Below, piece after piece: positions 1-9,738 of a DNA stretch of 64,000 bases (positions are counted from its first letter, which is position 1; each line of letters opens with the position of its first letter). Source of the stretch: Cristatella mucedo. Its lineage: Eukaryota > Bryozoa > Phylactolaemata > Cristatellidae. Location of the stretch: positions 14,081,001 through 14,145,000 of the forward strand of contig WPIO01000001.1 of assembly GCA_009760855.2 (NCBI GenBank), written 5' to 3'. The position numbers and the translations under genes are program-made. The notes under the pieces are model-generated. The model was not told the origin of the DNA. It worked only from the letters and a program-made list of their open reading frames with translations, and made no database searches.

Positions 1-557
1 AGAGAGAGTGCAAATACAGCATCGCAACTGCGTCACGAGCATCGAAATATACCAGCGAACAACACACGGATACATATTATGCCGCCTTCGAAACAGCCAT
101 ACGGTTCGCACGGCACAAGCCGCCAGCACGAGCATCAGCTTCATGAAACGGCACTCGCTGATGTAAGGGGCACAATAATCGACGCAAGAATCTCAGCGCC
201 GGTGGCGACACCTGGGCTAACGTTGAGCGAGTTCGCCAGGATGCGCCCACCGTTGCTGACGTCCAGCTTAAGGGCCGACGCGCGTCAGCAGCAGCCGCCG
301 CCAACTCCTCGGCGACAGCTAGCACGCGGCACGCTGCAGGCCTGCTTACAGCCATCCAGTTGGCAGCTGCAGCAGCAGCCAGAGGCCCAGGCCGAGGCTT
401 GGCTCGGGCAGGCCAGCCAGCTGCCTCGTCGGCAAACGGCAGTGTCACAGGCGCTTCTCCGGGAGCGGCAGGTAAGCGGCGGCGGGCAGGGCGGGCGAGC
501 ACGGGCGATGCGCACGAGAGACCGCGGCAGGGCGGCCGGTCGGCGCACGCCCTCGTC
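1..557 (-). other. prickle 3' flank / probable 3' UTR start
   Basis: This stretch lies immediately downstream of the prickle stop codon on the minus strand and is probably 3' UTR running off the left edge. It is GC-rich, so several frames stay open, but none resembles a known protein. I see no AATAAA (TTTATT on the plus strand), so the polyadenylation site is probably outside the window. Confidence 0.5.
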
Positions 558-2108
558 CTACTGCACGGCGCAGTTGCCGCTTCTCGTCTTGCTGCTCTTT
601 GCCCTCCTCGCGGCAACGGGAGCGACCGTGGCGACGGAGGTGCCCACTGTCGCAGCCACTGCCGCCGCCGGGCGGTAGGCTAGCCGCAGGCCACGGGAGC
701 GGATCACGTCGCGCGTGTACGCGTCGTCGCCGCCATCGCTCGAGCTGCTGCTGCTCGAGCAAGTGCTGCACGCGTCGTCGTCGCACTCGTCGTCACCTGC
801 CGCCCCGGCGTAGTCCGACGCGGCCGTGCCGCTGCCAGCGGCCCTCCGAAGCTGCTGCATGCCCGCGGCGCTGGCGACCTCGTGGCTTTCGCTTTGCGAC
901 CGCCGGAAGTGCCTGCGCCGGCGACGTCGAGAACGCTCGTGTCCTCCTTCGCCTGACGGCGGTGGCTGCACGTGGCCGCTTCGCCTTCGGTGGGCCGGCT
1001 GCGGCATCCATGCCGGCACCGACGCCGACATGACGGACGAGATGGGCGACCGGTTGCGCCCGGTGGCGGCTGAGGCAGGCAGCGCGGCTGCAGCAGCTGC
1101 CGGCCTCGAGATGGGGTTCATCCGATCGTGACCGTCATAGTCCAGAAGCCTGTTGGCGAGGTCCACCTGCCGCTGGCGAGCGCCGAGCCCTTCCGCTCTG
1201 CTGGGCAGCCTGCCCGCACTGTACAGGTAGCCGTGTCGGGAGCTTTGCTGCTGCTGCTGGCGCCCGTAGTCGCAGCGGTCGCCGGCGATGCCGCCGCCGC
1301 GGTGCGAGCTGCTCTCTCTCTGCTGCCGTTGCCGGCACGCCGGCGACAGCTGGCCGCGATGCGGCGCGCATCCGTCGTCACTCGACTCTTCGCACGTCAC
1401 GTCGGGAAGCGAGGCTCGCCAATGCTGCGGTGAGCGGCGCGGCGAGTTCCTCAGCGAGCCATAGCCCTCGCTCACGTTCTCCGTCGCTGCCGGCGGAGGC
1501 AGCAGCAGCAGCCGCCTCGCCCCGATCTCGGCGTCGCCGTACGAGGCGTCCGCTGGGCAATGCTCGTCATCGAACGAGCTACTCCTGCCCTGCCTGGCGG
1601 CGGCGGAGCGAGAGGTTCGCCGAGGAGATGGCAGCAGCTGGCCGTGCGACGACGACGCTGCCGAGGCGCCCGACATAGGCCAGGCTGACGAGCCGCCGGG
1701 CGGCTGCCGGAGGCCGGCCTGCGAGGACACTGTCGCTGGCGGCTGTGGCGCCTCGGCGACGGCGGAGGCGTGGCTGCACTCCACCGAGCAGAACGTGGCA
1801 CCGTCGGGCTTGGGCAGGAAGGCGAGGCCGAGCAGTGGCTTCTGGCACGTGCGGCAGCGGAAGCAGTCGGGCGTGGCGTGCCAGTGCCGCTCGCCGTGCG
1901 TCATCTGTCCCTGGTCGACGCCGATGCGGTCGCCGCAGGCGTCGCAGCGGTCGGCGAAGTGCGTCTCAAAGCAAGCGCAGCAGAACGGCCTGTCGTCCCT
2001 CATGACGTAGCGCCGGCCGCCAAGCGGCGCACTGCAGTCGAAGCAGCAGAAGTGCGCCATGTGCCAGCAGCGCTCCTCGGCCTCGGTGCACTCGTCGGAG
2101 AAGATGAT
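558..2108 (-). CDS. prickle: Prickle, last exon: LIM2 (rest), LIM3, tail, CaaX box
   Basis: Prickle is a cytoplasmic planar-cell-polarity protein that partners Van Gogh/Vangl and Dishevelled at the cell cortex. This exon encodes 516 residues plus stop. It starts after a TTTGCAG acceptor and continues LIM2 with [11 protein letters not shown], a near-invariant Prickle signature. LIM2 then shows H16/H19, C22/C25 and C43/C46 (exon numbering). LIM3 follows at 55-111 with C55/C58, H77/C82, C85/C88 and C107/C111, including GVDQGQMTH and WHAT. The long tail is Ser/Gln/Arg-rich. A run of six Arg begins at residue 394 (about 929), followed by SQSES. CSTC plus a Ser run and acidic residues lie at 447-460, matching the conserved C-terminal motif of the family. 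The protein ends CAVQ-stop, a CaaX box fitting farnesylation. Having LIM3 and the whole tail in one exon is compact. The family call is very secure. The paralogue (Prickle1-4 type) cannot be assigned. Confidence 0.96.
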   Translation of the reverse strand: MIFSDECTEAEERCWHMAHFCCFDCSAPLGGRRYVMRDDRPFCCACFETHFADRCDACGDRIGVDQGQMTHGERHWHATPDCFRCRTCQKPLLGLAFLPKPDGATFCSVECSHASAVAEAPQPPATVSSQAGLRQPPGGSSAWPMSGASAASSSHGQLLPSPRRTSRSAAARQGRSSSFDDEHCPADASYGDAEIGARRLLLLPPPAATENVSEGYGSLRNSPRRSPQHWRASLPDVTCEESSDDGCAPHRGQLSPACRQRQQRESSSHRGGGIAGDRCDYGRQQQQQSSRHGYLYSAGRLPSRAEGLGARQRQVDLANRLLDYDGHDRMNPISRPAAAAAALPASAATGRNRSPISSVMSASVPAWMPQPAHRRRSGHVQPPPSGEGGHERSRRRRRRHFRRSQSESHEVASAAGMQQLRRAAGSGTAASDYAGAAGDDECDDDACSTCSSSSSSSDGGDDAYTRDVIRSRGLRLAYRPAAAVAATVGTSVATVAPVAARRAKSSKTRSGNCAVQ

Positions 2109-3192
2109 CTGCAAAGCAGTGCGACCTGCTAGCAGGCGCTAGCCGACAGGATGTGAACGGAGTCGCTCGCACGCGCCCTCTGCACTTGCATCTGCACTCG
2201 CGTTTCTGTGGCCGCACTTGGGGCAGCCCCCACCTGCGCTGGCCACCTCCGTGCACCGTTCAGAAAGAATGGTGCAGATTTACATCAGGTCGACTGCCAC
2301 TTAATTATAAGGCAGCTGCTCCCTCTAAGGAAAAATCTTAAAAACGAAAACTGCTACCAAATGTTTAACTTCTTTGCATAATTGGGGCATCAACCCCTTT
2401 ATTTCCTAAAAGTGCTCCAGTCCCGATGTGTCCAATTAACCGGGAACCCATTGCACTATCGATTTAGAAATACTACGTCGGTTCGGGCTAGCAAGAGGGA
2501 GACAGCCTGGGACACAGGTAGGACGGCGCCGGCACTGCTAGTGGTTTCGTGCATCTGCGCCCCGTGCAGGAGATTGAGGCAGCTGGTACTGCAGCTTCCG
2601 GTGCAGCGGATTTTATCTGTGCAGACGGCTTACTGCCCGGCAGGTCGGTGTCAGAAGGAAAGCTTCAAGCGGTTCATCGTGGCCCTCGCCCGCGCCGATG
2701 TTTGTTCAGCAACATTAAAGAAACGCAGGAAAGCATGCATATATTGACAGACACTCAAGACACGGTGACATTTGCAACACAGCGAACTCAAAGTCGCCCC
2801 TCCGTGAGTGGATCCGTGGGGGCACACTCGAAGGGCAGCCGCTCAGGCGCCCGGGCGAAATCAGGGTCAAGAGAGGTTCGAGCACGAAACGTTTAAGTGG
2901 GGCACCGTGAGTGCTTGGCTGGGTGGGTGGGGCGATGAAGCAGCTCATTTTAGAGGATGCTGTAGGCTGCTCCTCAGACGTCCTGCCTGCCTGCCTCTCT
3001 GCCCCCCTCCCCCTTCCCTCAGGCTCCAGCAGCAGCAAGGGAACCCTCAGACAAGCCGTTGGCCAGTAAATGCGCAGCAGCAGCAGCGGCAGCAAAAGCG
3101 GCAGGTGCTGCGCTCGGCGTGGCAACAGAAGTGTCAGCCTGCTCGCTCTGATCGACCGCAAACGACCGACGACCGCCTTGCGAGGCGCCTAC
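2109..3192 (-). other. prickle intron between LIM1 and LIM2 exons
   Basis: This is a 1,084-bp intron. The donor is GAG|GTAGGC at 3193/3192 and the acceptor is TTTGCAG|AT at 2109/2108. It interrupts the protein in phase 0 after CAACDE. Composition is mixed, with short CTG/CAG runs near 3070-3100. No other gene is visible. Plus-strand open frames here have no recognisable motif. Confidence 0.85.
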
Positions 3193-3432
3193 CTCGTCAC
3201 AGGCGGCGCAGCGAGGTTTCAGCAGCTCGGCATAATGGCGACCGCAGTACACGTCGCCTCGAGCGTCGTCCTCGGCGCCGTCGTCGGCACAGTCGGCCTT
3301 GTAGAAGTATATCAGGTCCACGATCAGCTCCCGGCACGAGGCGCACGTGAAGCAGGCAGGGTGCCAGCAGGCCTCGCTGCCCGCACGATGGGCGTACACT
3401 GCCAGGTCACCTCCGACCAGGCTGCCACCGCA
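3193..3432 (-). CDS. prickle: Prickle, LIM1 exon
   Basis: This exon has 80 codons and is phase 0 at both ends, with acceptor GTTTCAG|TGCGGTGG and donor GACGAG|GTAGGC. It carries the second Cys of the LIM1 CxxC (the first is in the preceding exon), then [14 protein letters not shown]24/C27 in CWHPACF, C30/C33 in [14 protein letters not shown] and C63/H66 in YCGRH. It closes with [10 protein letters not shown], the first CxxC of LIM2. The odd feature is an Asp/Glu/Ala-rich insertion at about residues 46-59. It makes the C33-to-C63 gap 29 residues instead of about 17. The zinc ligands are intact, so the domain should still fold with a longer loop. Confidence 0.96.
3256..3297 (-). other. Acidic insertion within LIM1 second zinc module
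   Basis: About 12 extra residues, rich in Asp, Glu, Ala and Gly, lie between LIYFYK and DVYCGRH. Recalled Prickle proteins have only three or four residues here. The frame is continuous and the flanks match the family exactly. A small unspliced intron is unlikely, because I see no usable GT/AG pair that preserves frame. Confidence 0.7.
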
Positions 3433-3631
3433 CTGAAACGACGCCAGCAGAGGTGCAGCAGTGCCGTGGCAGCGGGAGGGCGCTGCTGCTCGGCTCAGGC
3501 TTCGGGACAGCCCGGCCGGTCGAGCCAGCCAGCCAGCGCTGGCGAGATCTGCCGCCGACGCCTGCTGCTCCGCCGTGGCCGGCGGCAGGCGTTGTAGCTG
3601 TTGGCAGCTGCTGCCTCAGGCAGGGGCTGAC
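3433..3631 (-). other. Short prickle intron
   Basis: This 199-bp intron separates the PET exon from the LIM1 exon. The donor is CGCAAG|GTCAGC (3632/3631) and the acceptor is GTTTCAG|TG (3433/3432). It splits the first zinc-binding CxxC of LIM1 (C-R-K | C), a phase 0 junction. Confidence 0.88.
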
Positions 3632-3886
3632 CTTGCGGCAGGCCGCGCTGTCGGCCGTGACGGGCAGCGGCCGGACGACGCCCTGCCCGAGCGCCTCGGC
3701 ACGCCGCTGCTGGCAGCTCCGGCCGTGCTCGTGCAGCTCGTCGGGCGTGAGCTGCGTTCGGCAGAGGCGCGCGTCGCTGTCGTGCGGCGGTAGCTGGCGG
3801 GCCAGCTCACGCAGCCGGTGCTGCTCGCCGGCACCACCCACGTAGGGCACCTTGCCTTCGGGCAGACATCCGAAATACTGCTGCAC
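3632..3886 (-). CDS. prickle: Prickle, PET domain exon
   Basis: This 85-codon exon is phase 0. It begins after a GCGCAG acceptor with VQQYFGCLPEGKVPYV, followed by EQHRLRELARQLPPHD, RRAEALGQGVVRPLPVT and ACRK. These are the core PET blocks of Prickle/Espinas/Testin proteins, in the expected order and spacing. In most animals the QLPPHD block is followed by a conserved NEVRYC-like segment. Here it is SDARLC, an ordinary divergence. The PET domain is thought to act in membrane association and in intramolecular contact with LIM domains. The last codons supply the first Cys of LIM1. Confidence 0.96.
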
Positions 3887-4096
3887 CTGCGCAACGAGCG
3901 AGCGAGAGCGGCCGGCGTCGCGTGGGCACAGAGGCAGGCGGCGGCTGGCGTATTCACGCCATCGCGTTCGATACGCTCGAGCCAGCTGCAGACGCACAGA
4001 TCGATGCTCCCAGACCGACCGACAGACAGGACAGGCAGACGGCATTGAAAGCTGAGCTTGCGCTGGCAACGCGATAGCCGGCATTGCTGCCGTCCT

Positions 4097-4099
<3 letters not shown>

Positions 4100-4154
<55 letters not shown>
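4100..4154. repeat. (CT)n microsatellite
   Basis: Nearly uninterrupted CT dinucleotide of about 54 bp on the plus strand (GA on the prickle transcript strand). It lies in the large intron, about 0.2 kb upstream of the PET exon. Confidence 0.97.
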
Positions 4155-4156
<2 letters not shown>

Positions 4157-4500
4157 CCCAAAGATGCCTCTCTGGCTCACGGTGGAGTGTCGAGTGGCTC
4201 AGGCCGCAAAGGCACGATGGCGGCAGCGCGACAGCCAGGCGCACGACGGTCCGGCAAGCTGCCAAAGGAGGATAGCTTCGTCGCATCGGTACTGGGCCCA
4301 ACCGGCGCTTTTATCTGGTACTTCAGAAACATGGGCTAGCTAGATCCCGGTGACTCGGCCATTGGCTGGAGAGGGATTAAACGGTGCAAAGGCAAGGGTG
4401 GGGGGGGCAGCGACTGCCACATGACAGCCATCTTTCCTGCCTCTCCTTGCAACACAGCGACGACGTCGAGTCAGAAGGGCCGCAGCCATGCCTCTGTGGG

Positions 4501-4567
4501 TGCGGCAGGGCCTCGAGAGCCGAGGCCCTGCCGCACCGACAGCCTCAGCTGACTGAGGCTGTCGGTG
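4501..4567. repeat. Two abutting perfect 15-bp inverted repeats
   Basis: Arms 4501-4515 and 4521-4535 are perfect complements around a 5-nt loop. Arms 4534-4548 and 4553-4567 are perfect complements around CTGA. The two hairpins overlap by two bases, making a twin-stem structure in prickle intron sequence. Both stems are GC-rich and would be stable as RNA from either strand. Confidence 0.9.
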
Positions 4568-4941
4568 CCTCAGTGGGGGCTCGAGGCAGCCGTACTCATT
4601 ACACAGAGGAGGCTGCAAGCCTCGACGTGGCATTTAATTTCTGTAAGCTGAGGAGTGCAGGCTAGCATTACATCCAGGGTCTCGTCCAAAGAAAGAAGGC
4701 TTTCATCGGCCAGGCCTGCCCAGTCGCTGGACGATTCAATGATTGGCAGAACTATTTTAACAGTATCGATGGCATTCCCTGTTTAAATATTTTGCTTCTA
4801 GCAAAGGTTAAGTAAGGACTCGGGGTAGGGTGGGGGCTGCTGCGAATGGCTCCCTTACTTCGAGTGGGACCCTCCGGGCAGCGGCTATGAATGGCAGGAG
4901 GGCACGGAGCATCTATTGAGTGTCAGAGCAGCAAAAGCCGG

Positions 4942-4984
4942 GCAGCAGCAGCAGCAGCAGCAGCAGCTGCTGCTGCTGCTGCAG
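4942..4984. repeat. CAG/CTG palindromic trinucleotide repeat
   Basis: A (GCA)n run changes into (CTG)n at a central CAGCTG, so the whole 43-bp repeat is a near-perfect palindrome able to form a long hairpin. It is intronic and in no recognised reading frame. Confidence 0.93.
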
Positions 4985-5892
4985 AACATCCCTGCCCACT
5001 GCCAGCTTGCTGCCTGAGTGGTCAGCCACTGAAAGCAGGCTGCATCCACACACTGCAAGGACTGTCCTTCGTTGTCCTACACTACAACCTACCTGCCTAC
5101 CTGGCCCACCCCCATCGGCCAAGCAAGCTCTTTTCGGGGGGGGGGCTCTGTCCGTAGTTTGCACGACGGTGGCAGTGCGACAGACAGCTAGCCAGCGAAG
5201 CTAGCTCGACCTCACTGATCACCTTTATAGTCGACCGATAGGTAGATTATGGTCGAAGGGCTCTCGAAGCTCGTCGGCTACACAGGTAATGCCGAGGCAC
5301 CGGATTTTTAAAAGGGATGTGGTCGCTATTGATGGTCACAAGCAACCTATACCTTCGCTTACATCGGTACTCATATAGATACATGGAAATTGCATGATGA
5401 ATGTGCTTAACCACCAGCAGCAGTTCGAAATTCGGTGTCTATACTGTAAACATCATGCAGGAGTTGTATTTAATCAAACTTGGAGCTTTGCACAAATCGA
5501 TTTCTGGAGGATTTGCGTTAGTTTGCTGTAGGGAATTATGCTGAGTTATAGTGCAAGCTACGGTCCTTGCCATCCGACGTGTGAGAACACGTATGTGCAC
5601 GGGTACGAAATGCTGTAGGTGGACCCCTAAATGAGTGTAGTGAAATAATAAATTGAAAATTAAGCTAGCCTTTTGGTGGATTGCATCTGGAGATAATCAT
5701 GGAGATTAATTAGCACTCACTGCTTCGGTGGTCTAAGTGATTTGTGAAACTGCCTGAGGATGCTTTTACTACTGTTCTCTACCAAAAACCACCGGCAAGG
5801 GGCTTCGAGCTGGCTATCGGTACGCAGCAGTCGGGATGAGCTCCAAGGCCACGGAGCTCGGCCTCATCCTGCCCAACTCTCCCATTCTGTCA
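4985..5892. other. Intronic sequence, no gene seen
   Basis: This is mixed-composition intron sequence, AT-richer from about 5250 to 5750, with a poly-G run near 5140. I see no TE protein, tRNA-like head or exon-like block. Confidence 0.6.
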
Positions 5893-6016
5893 TCCCCCTA
5901 CACCCAATTCCCCCATACCCAATTCCCCCCATCTAATTCCCCCCACACCCAATTCCCCCCACACCCAATTCCCCCACACCCAATTCTCCCCAGCACTCAA
6001 TTCTCCCACACCAATT
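5893..6016. repeat. CCCAATT minisatellite-like array
   Basis: Imperfect units of about 16 bp containing CACCCAATTCCCCC repeat roughly seven times, with variable numbers of C. The array is strongly C-biased on the plus strand. It lies inside the large prickle intron. Confidence 0.85.
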
Positions 6017-7227
6017 GGTCGAACTCGTGTATCAGCTATGCCAGTGAAGTCAATTGCCATCAGTGCCAATCACCGTGGCCGTGTATTACAAGCCAACTCC
6101 CCCAGCCGAGGGGAGGAAAGCCTCATTAAGTCTGCCTGGAAAATTGCTGATACAATCTGGTAGATGCCATCTCGAGCAGGAGTGATTGAGCACTATGGGC
6201 CGTACAGCTGCCGGCGGCTGCCGATATAGGCAGCTCTGGCAAAGCAGGAGCACTACTCCACTCTGTTGACCCGTGTATGGATGAGGCCGACTAGGAGATA
6301 GGGGGGTACCCAAGTTCATAGCGTACATGGCAGCCATCGGAAGGAAGAGTGCAGACACTGCTGTAACATCGGAACTGCTCCAGCAGCAAGTGTAAACACT
6401 TGGCTGTCAGCCAAGATGCTATGAGTACAGACGTGCTTGCTAGACGTTTTCGCATTCCACTGAGGCTTGCACTGGCAGCAGGGCAGCAGCAAATTTAAGG
6501 ATCTGCAGTCGGCTGAGATCGCATTATAACACAATTGCATCTTTCAATTGTATGAAGAGTAGTTGGGACGATTTCTCATTCTACCAGTGACCACCGGCAT
6601 GCATAGTTCAAAGCATACCCGGCCTATGGACGGAAGCCCAAGAACGAAGCTGGCAGGCACCAAGTTCATTGCAGAGAAACTGTGCCCACGGCGCCTCTCG
6701 ACATTTTTGTGCTGAACTGTGGCTCTTAGCACAGCCTCACTATGCAGTCCGATAGACCGTTTGGCATTGGATGAGAGCAGCAACTTCTTGTACGTTTTTG
6801 TCGTGGGGGGGGCTCAGGGCACGCTCGAGTGATTTCTCCCGGGTGCACTCGTCTATGCCCTGTGGGATATCGAGATTAAATTTGAGCATACTGCATGCGC
6901 ATGAAAAAGGACATGTTGGCTAACGGGCATTTAGAATCAAGTGCGGGCAAGCGTGGATATAAGGTTGGTATGATGGCATCCCTTACATGTGAAAGTATGG
7001 CTTTACACCTTCGTTGAGTGTAGAAGAACGAAGTCTATGCAGCTAATTCGGTAAAGCACTGGCATAGAAAATCAGAAGTTGGGGATCGCTCCAGTTGCTA
7101 CAAAACTTTCTGCTGCCAGTTCTACGGCCTTCTGTCATTCTAATTTTAATGACCGGGCTGTTGGAGATGTATCTTCACCAGGTCTCACCCATTCCCTAAA
7201 GACGGATCTATCTAGCTCTCTCCTTCC

Positions 7228-7230
<3 letters not shown>
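6017..7230. other. Intronic sequence, no gene seen
   Basis: Unique-looking intron sequence. Short open frames on both strands lack family motifs, and no SINE or LINE block was recognised. Confidence 0.6.
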
Positions 7231-7318
<88 letters not shown>

Positions 7319-7348
7319 CTCTCTCTCTCTCTCCTCTCTCTCTCTCTC
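7231..7348. repeat. (CT)n microsatellite with CCT interruptions
   Basis: About 118 bp of CT repeat. The last third has regularly spaced extra C bases (CTCCTCTCT), which gives it a 14-bp higher-order period. Confidence 0.97.
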
Positions 7349-7857
7349 AAGACGGTAATGCCGACCTGGCTGAGCACCAATCAAAAAAGTCTGAGTCGAC
7401 TGACCAAGTGCAGACGAATGGTGGCAGCCGAAGATCTGCAGCAGGAGACTGACTAGCCACTGAGGGCACAAAAGCGCAGCAGCAGCCTGGCGCTGGCCAC
7501 AAAATTGAGGCAGCCTTATCGGGGTCCCTGATGCCGACTCATTTTCTGCCAGAAAGACTGCTGCGTCGGACACAATGTTGCCGTCGCCCTCTATTATTGT
7601 CAACGGGCCATTATTGGTAAACTGGCCATTGGCTAACAGGGGGCACTAACAATTTGCCACGGGAAAGATCTTGTCAAAATGGCACCAGTGCCAGACAGGC
7701 CGGCCGTCGAAGGCGATCAAGGGAAACAAGCTGCAGCATTGTTGAGCAGCGGCTCCCACAATGGGGTCGTGACCGCTTTCGGCAGGAGCACTAGTGCCTC
7801 AGCGCCTTGTTTGTACATAGCATACCAGGCGGCGGCCGCCCGTACGACAGTCTGCAC

Positions 7858-7921
7858 TGGCAGGCGGTGGCAGCAGAAGCTGAACAGCAGCTGAAGCAGC
7901 TGCTGCTGCCACCGCCTGCCA
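7858..7921. repeat. 19-bp inverted repeat, 64-nt hairpin
   Basis: Arms 7858-7876 and 7903-7921 are perfect complements over 19 bp. The 26-nt centre is rich in CAG/CTG and can pair further, giving a nearly continuous 64-nt foldback. It lies in the large prickle intron. Size and form resemble a small pre-miRNA hairpin, but no homology is known to me. Confidence 0.88.
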
Positions 7922-8267
7922 CTGCCGGCCGGCTCCTCCCCTGGCGACAGCAGCCTCTCGAAATGTCGTCGTGGCCAGCCACCGCATTTTTTGCAGCCGG
8001 ACAAGCCCCCCCCCCCCCATGCAGCCGACCGCAATAACCGGAGTGCTGGCTAGCCGGCCACGATGACAAAGCTGCCAACGCAACGGAGCATTTAAATAGA
8101 TGACACTGGCATGAATGAACTCGAAGAGGGCAGGGGTGTGCTCCTTGCTTAGCCCCCCCCCCCCACTCGGTCTCAAGCCACTCAGCCCAAACTCTTTAGG
8201 CCAGGCCGCCTCTTAGTTTCACCCAGGGATAATGTACTCGCTCGCCTGTACCGACCATGGTCGTCAT

Positions 8268-8332
8268 TTGACATCTGCAAATCGCCTGGATAAAGATCAA
8301 GTTCTCTGAGGGCGATATATAAATCAATTGCA
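8268..8332 (+). mobile_element. Relic of SINE-2/LINE 3' tail
   Basis: The segment contains GTTCTCTGAGGGCGATATAT followed by AAATCAATT, closely matching the 3' tail shared by the LINE and SINE-2 copies elsewhere in the window. No tRNA head or reverse-transcriptase sequence precedes it, so it is a truncated insertion. Confidence 0.65.
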
Positions 8333-8535
8333 ATTATATATTTATTAGCACACTCCTGCTTGAACCGGTGAATGCAGGATGGCACGTATTCAGCATAACT
8401 TCCGGACAACCTGGGTACAGCAAGAATGTATGGCACAAAGGTTGTTTTATATAGGCCTACGCTGACAAACGGCAGTACACACACAGACTCGCACACAGCA
8501 CGATTGCACATGCACACACATACACACATGCACGT

Positions 8536-8538
<3 letters not shown>

Positions 8539-8586
<48 letters not shown>
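8539..8586. repeat. (CA)n microsatellite
   Basis: About 48 bp of uninterrupted CA, preceded by looser CA-rich sequence from 8475. It is intronic. Confidence 0.97.
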
Positions 8587-8587
<1 letters not shown>

Positions 8588-9284
8588 CTGAGCAGGCAAA
8601 GATGCACGGTTTAATATGGCATCACTACTAACCACAGATTGCCAGGGCTTAGCTAGCTCCTGCCTCTTGTACCATACTAGCCAGATTCCATACTCCCCCC
8701 CCCCTTTCCCAACACTCTCCATTTCCATATGCCTAGGCCGGTAGCTCTTCTGACCTAGCCAGGGAGCCAAAACACCTGGTTATTGCTCAGCCAGTATCAA
8801 GACGGGTGCAGGGCAAACGTCTATGATTAAGCCATTCCCAGCTCAGCTGCTGCCAGCACACTGCATAAAAGCCATTGAGCCTGGAGGGCCAGCAGAGCCG
8901 ACGTCTCAGGCTCTTGCAAAAAGCTGGGGGGGGGGGGCTAACTGAGTTAATGCCCTCACTTTGCACATGGGCCGGACCTGGTGGTAGCATGTGATGGCCG
9001 CTAGATTACCATAATCTGTTGATTACCACCCAGGGAGGCCCGTGGCCGGCTGGAACAGCTGCCCTGTCTGTCGTCGCAGCCGACCTGCCACTAGGACACT
9101 AGGAATAAAGCTAAGCTCACTAGTCACCGAGGTGTGAAAAGCTACAGGCAAAACTGTGCCTACTTTCATTATGTACCAGGTCAAAAAATCACAGCCCCCC
9201 TCCCCCCCCGAGTGTGAAGGGAGAGAGACAGAGGCAGGCAGGTAGATGGAAGCAAGCAGGCTGCAAGGCCCAGCCTCAGCCTAC

Positions 9285-9495
9285 CTGTTCGGGTTTCAGC
9301 CCTTGAGGGACCCACGCGTAGTCCTCCAGCACACAGCCACTGTCATTGTCGGAAGCCGAGCCGCAGTGCAGCCGTTTCATGTCCACTGCTAGCAGCCTCT
9401 CGCGCGACGCCGCTAGGGCGCGCTCGTCCTCGCATCCGTCCTCCGACAGCAGCTCGTGCGATTCGGCTGGACAGCGGCACAGCTGACAGGCTTTC
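9285..9495 (-). CDS. prickle: Prickle, pre-PET exon (earliest exon found)
   Basis: This exon has one base finishing a codon plus 70 full codons, ending GLKPEQ at donor CAG|GTAGGC. It encodes [16 protein letters not shown], matching the Cys/His motif that precedes PET in Prickle and Testin proteins. An acidic/Arg stretch follows, then [20 protein letters not shown], the hallmark start of the PET region. The acceptor is taken as GCTATAG|G at 9496/9495 (phase 2), because homology begins there. The frame stays open upstream to an ATG at 9632, so a longer alternative first exon beginning there is possible. Earlier exons supplying the initiator and the first half of the Cys motif were not found. 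Confidence 0.9.
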
Positions 9496-9738
9496 CTATA
9501 GCAACGGGTAGGATCGGCATGTAAATCGAACCGACCGCCAGAGGCAACAGCTAGTGCATCAGCTAGAACGGAATACACTCGTGCAGCACGACACCTTTGG
9601 TAAGCTGCTGAAACGGCAGAAGCTGAAGGCATACTAAGCCATTATTATTATGAAAGTGCAAGATATTATCCGCGGTTCGTGAATTATAATAACTACGAAC
9701 AGGAAATTAAAGGTTTAGACCAAATAAAAAGCGATCTG
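9496..9738 (-). other. Sequence upstream of the first recognised prickle exon
   Basis: On the minus strand a pyrimidine-rich stretch leads to the TATAG acceptor at 9496. I interpret the region as intron. The alternative is coding sequence of a first exon starting at 9632. Confidence 0.5.

Larger units (their letters stand above)
3887..9284 (-). other. Large prickle intron (pre-PET exon to PET exon)
   Basis: This 5,398-bp intron has donor GAACAG|GTAGGC at 9285/9284 and acceptor GTTGCGCAG|GT at 3887/3886. It joins KPEQ to VQQYF in phase 0, as in other Prickle proteins. It holds CT, CA and CAG/CTG microsatellites, a CCCAATT-rich array, runs of ten or more C or G (near 8017, 8153, 8925), a SINE/LINE tail relic near 8270 and three perfect inverted repeats, each listed separately. 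I see no additional coding exon inside it. Confidence 0.85.

Noticed and set aside
79-2132. Plus-strand open frames of 60-200 codons at the left end
   Set aside because: They overlap the conserved minus-strand prickle exon, are Arg/Ala/Ser-biased and have no domain. They are shadows of GC-rich coding DNA.
7679-8176. Overlapping frames on both strands in the prickle intron as an extra exon
   Set aside because: They are opened by the GC-rich inverted repeat at 7858-7921. No Prickle-like residues, and exon joins on either side already complete the protein.
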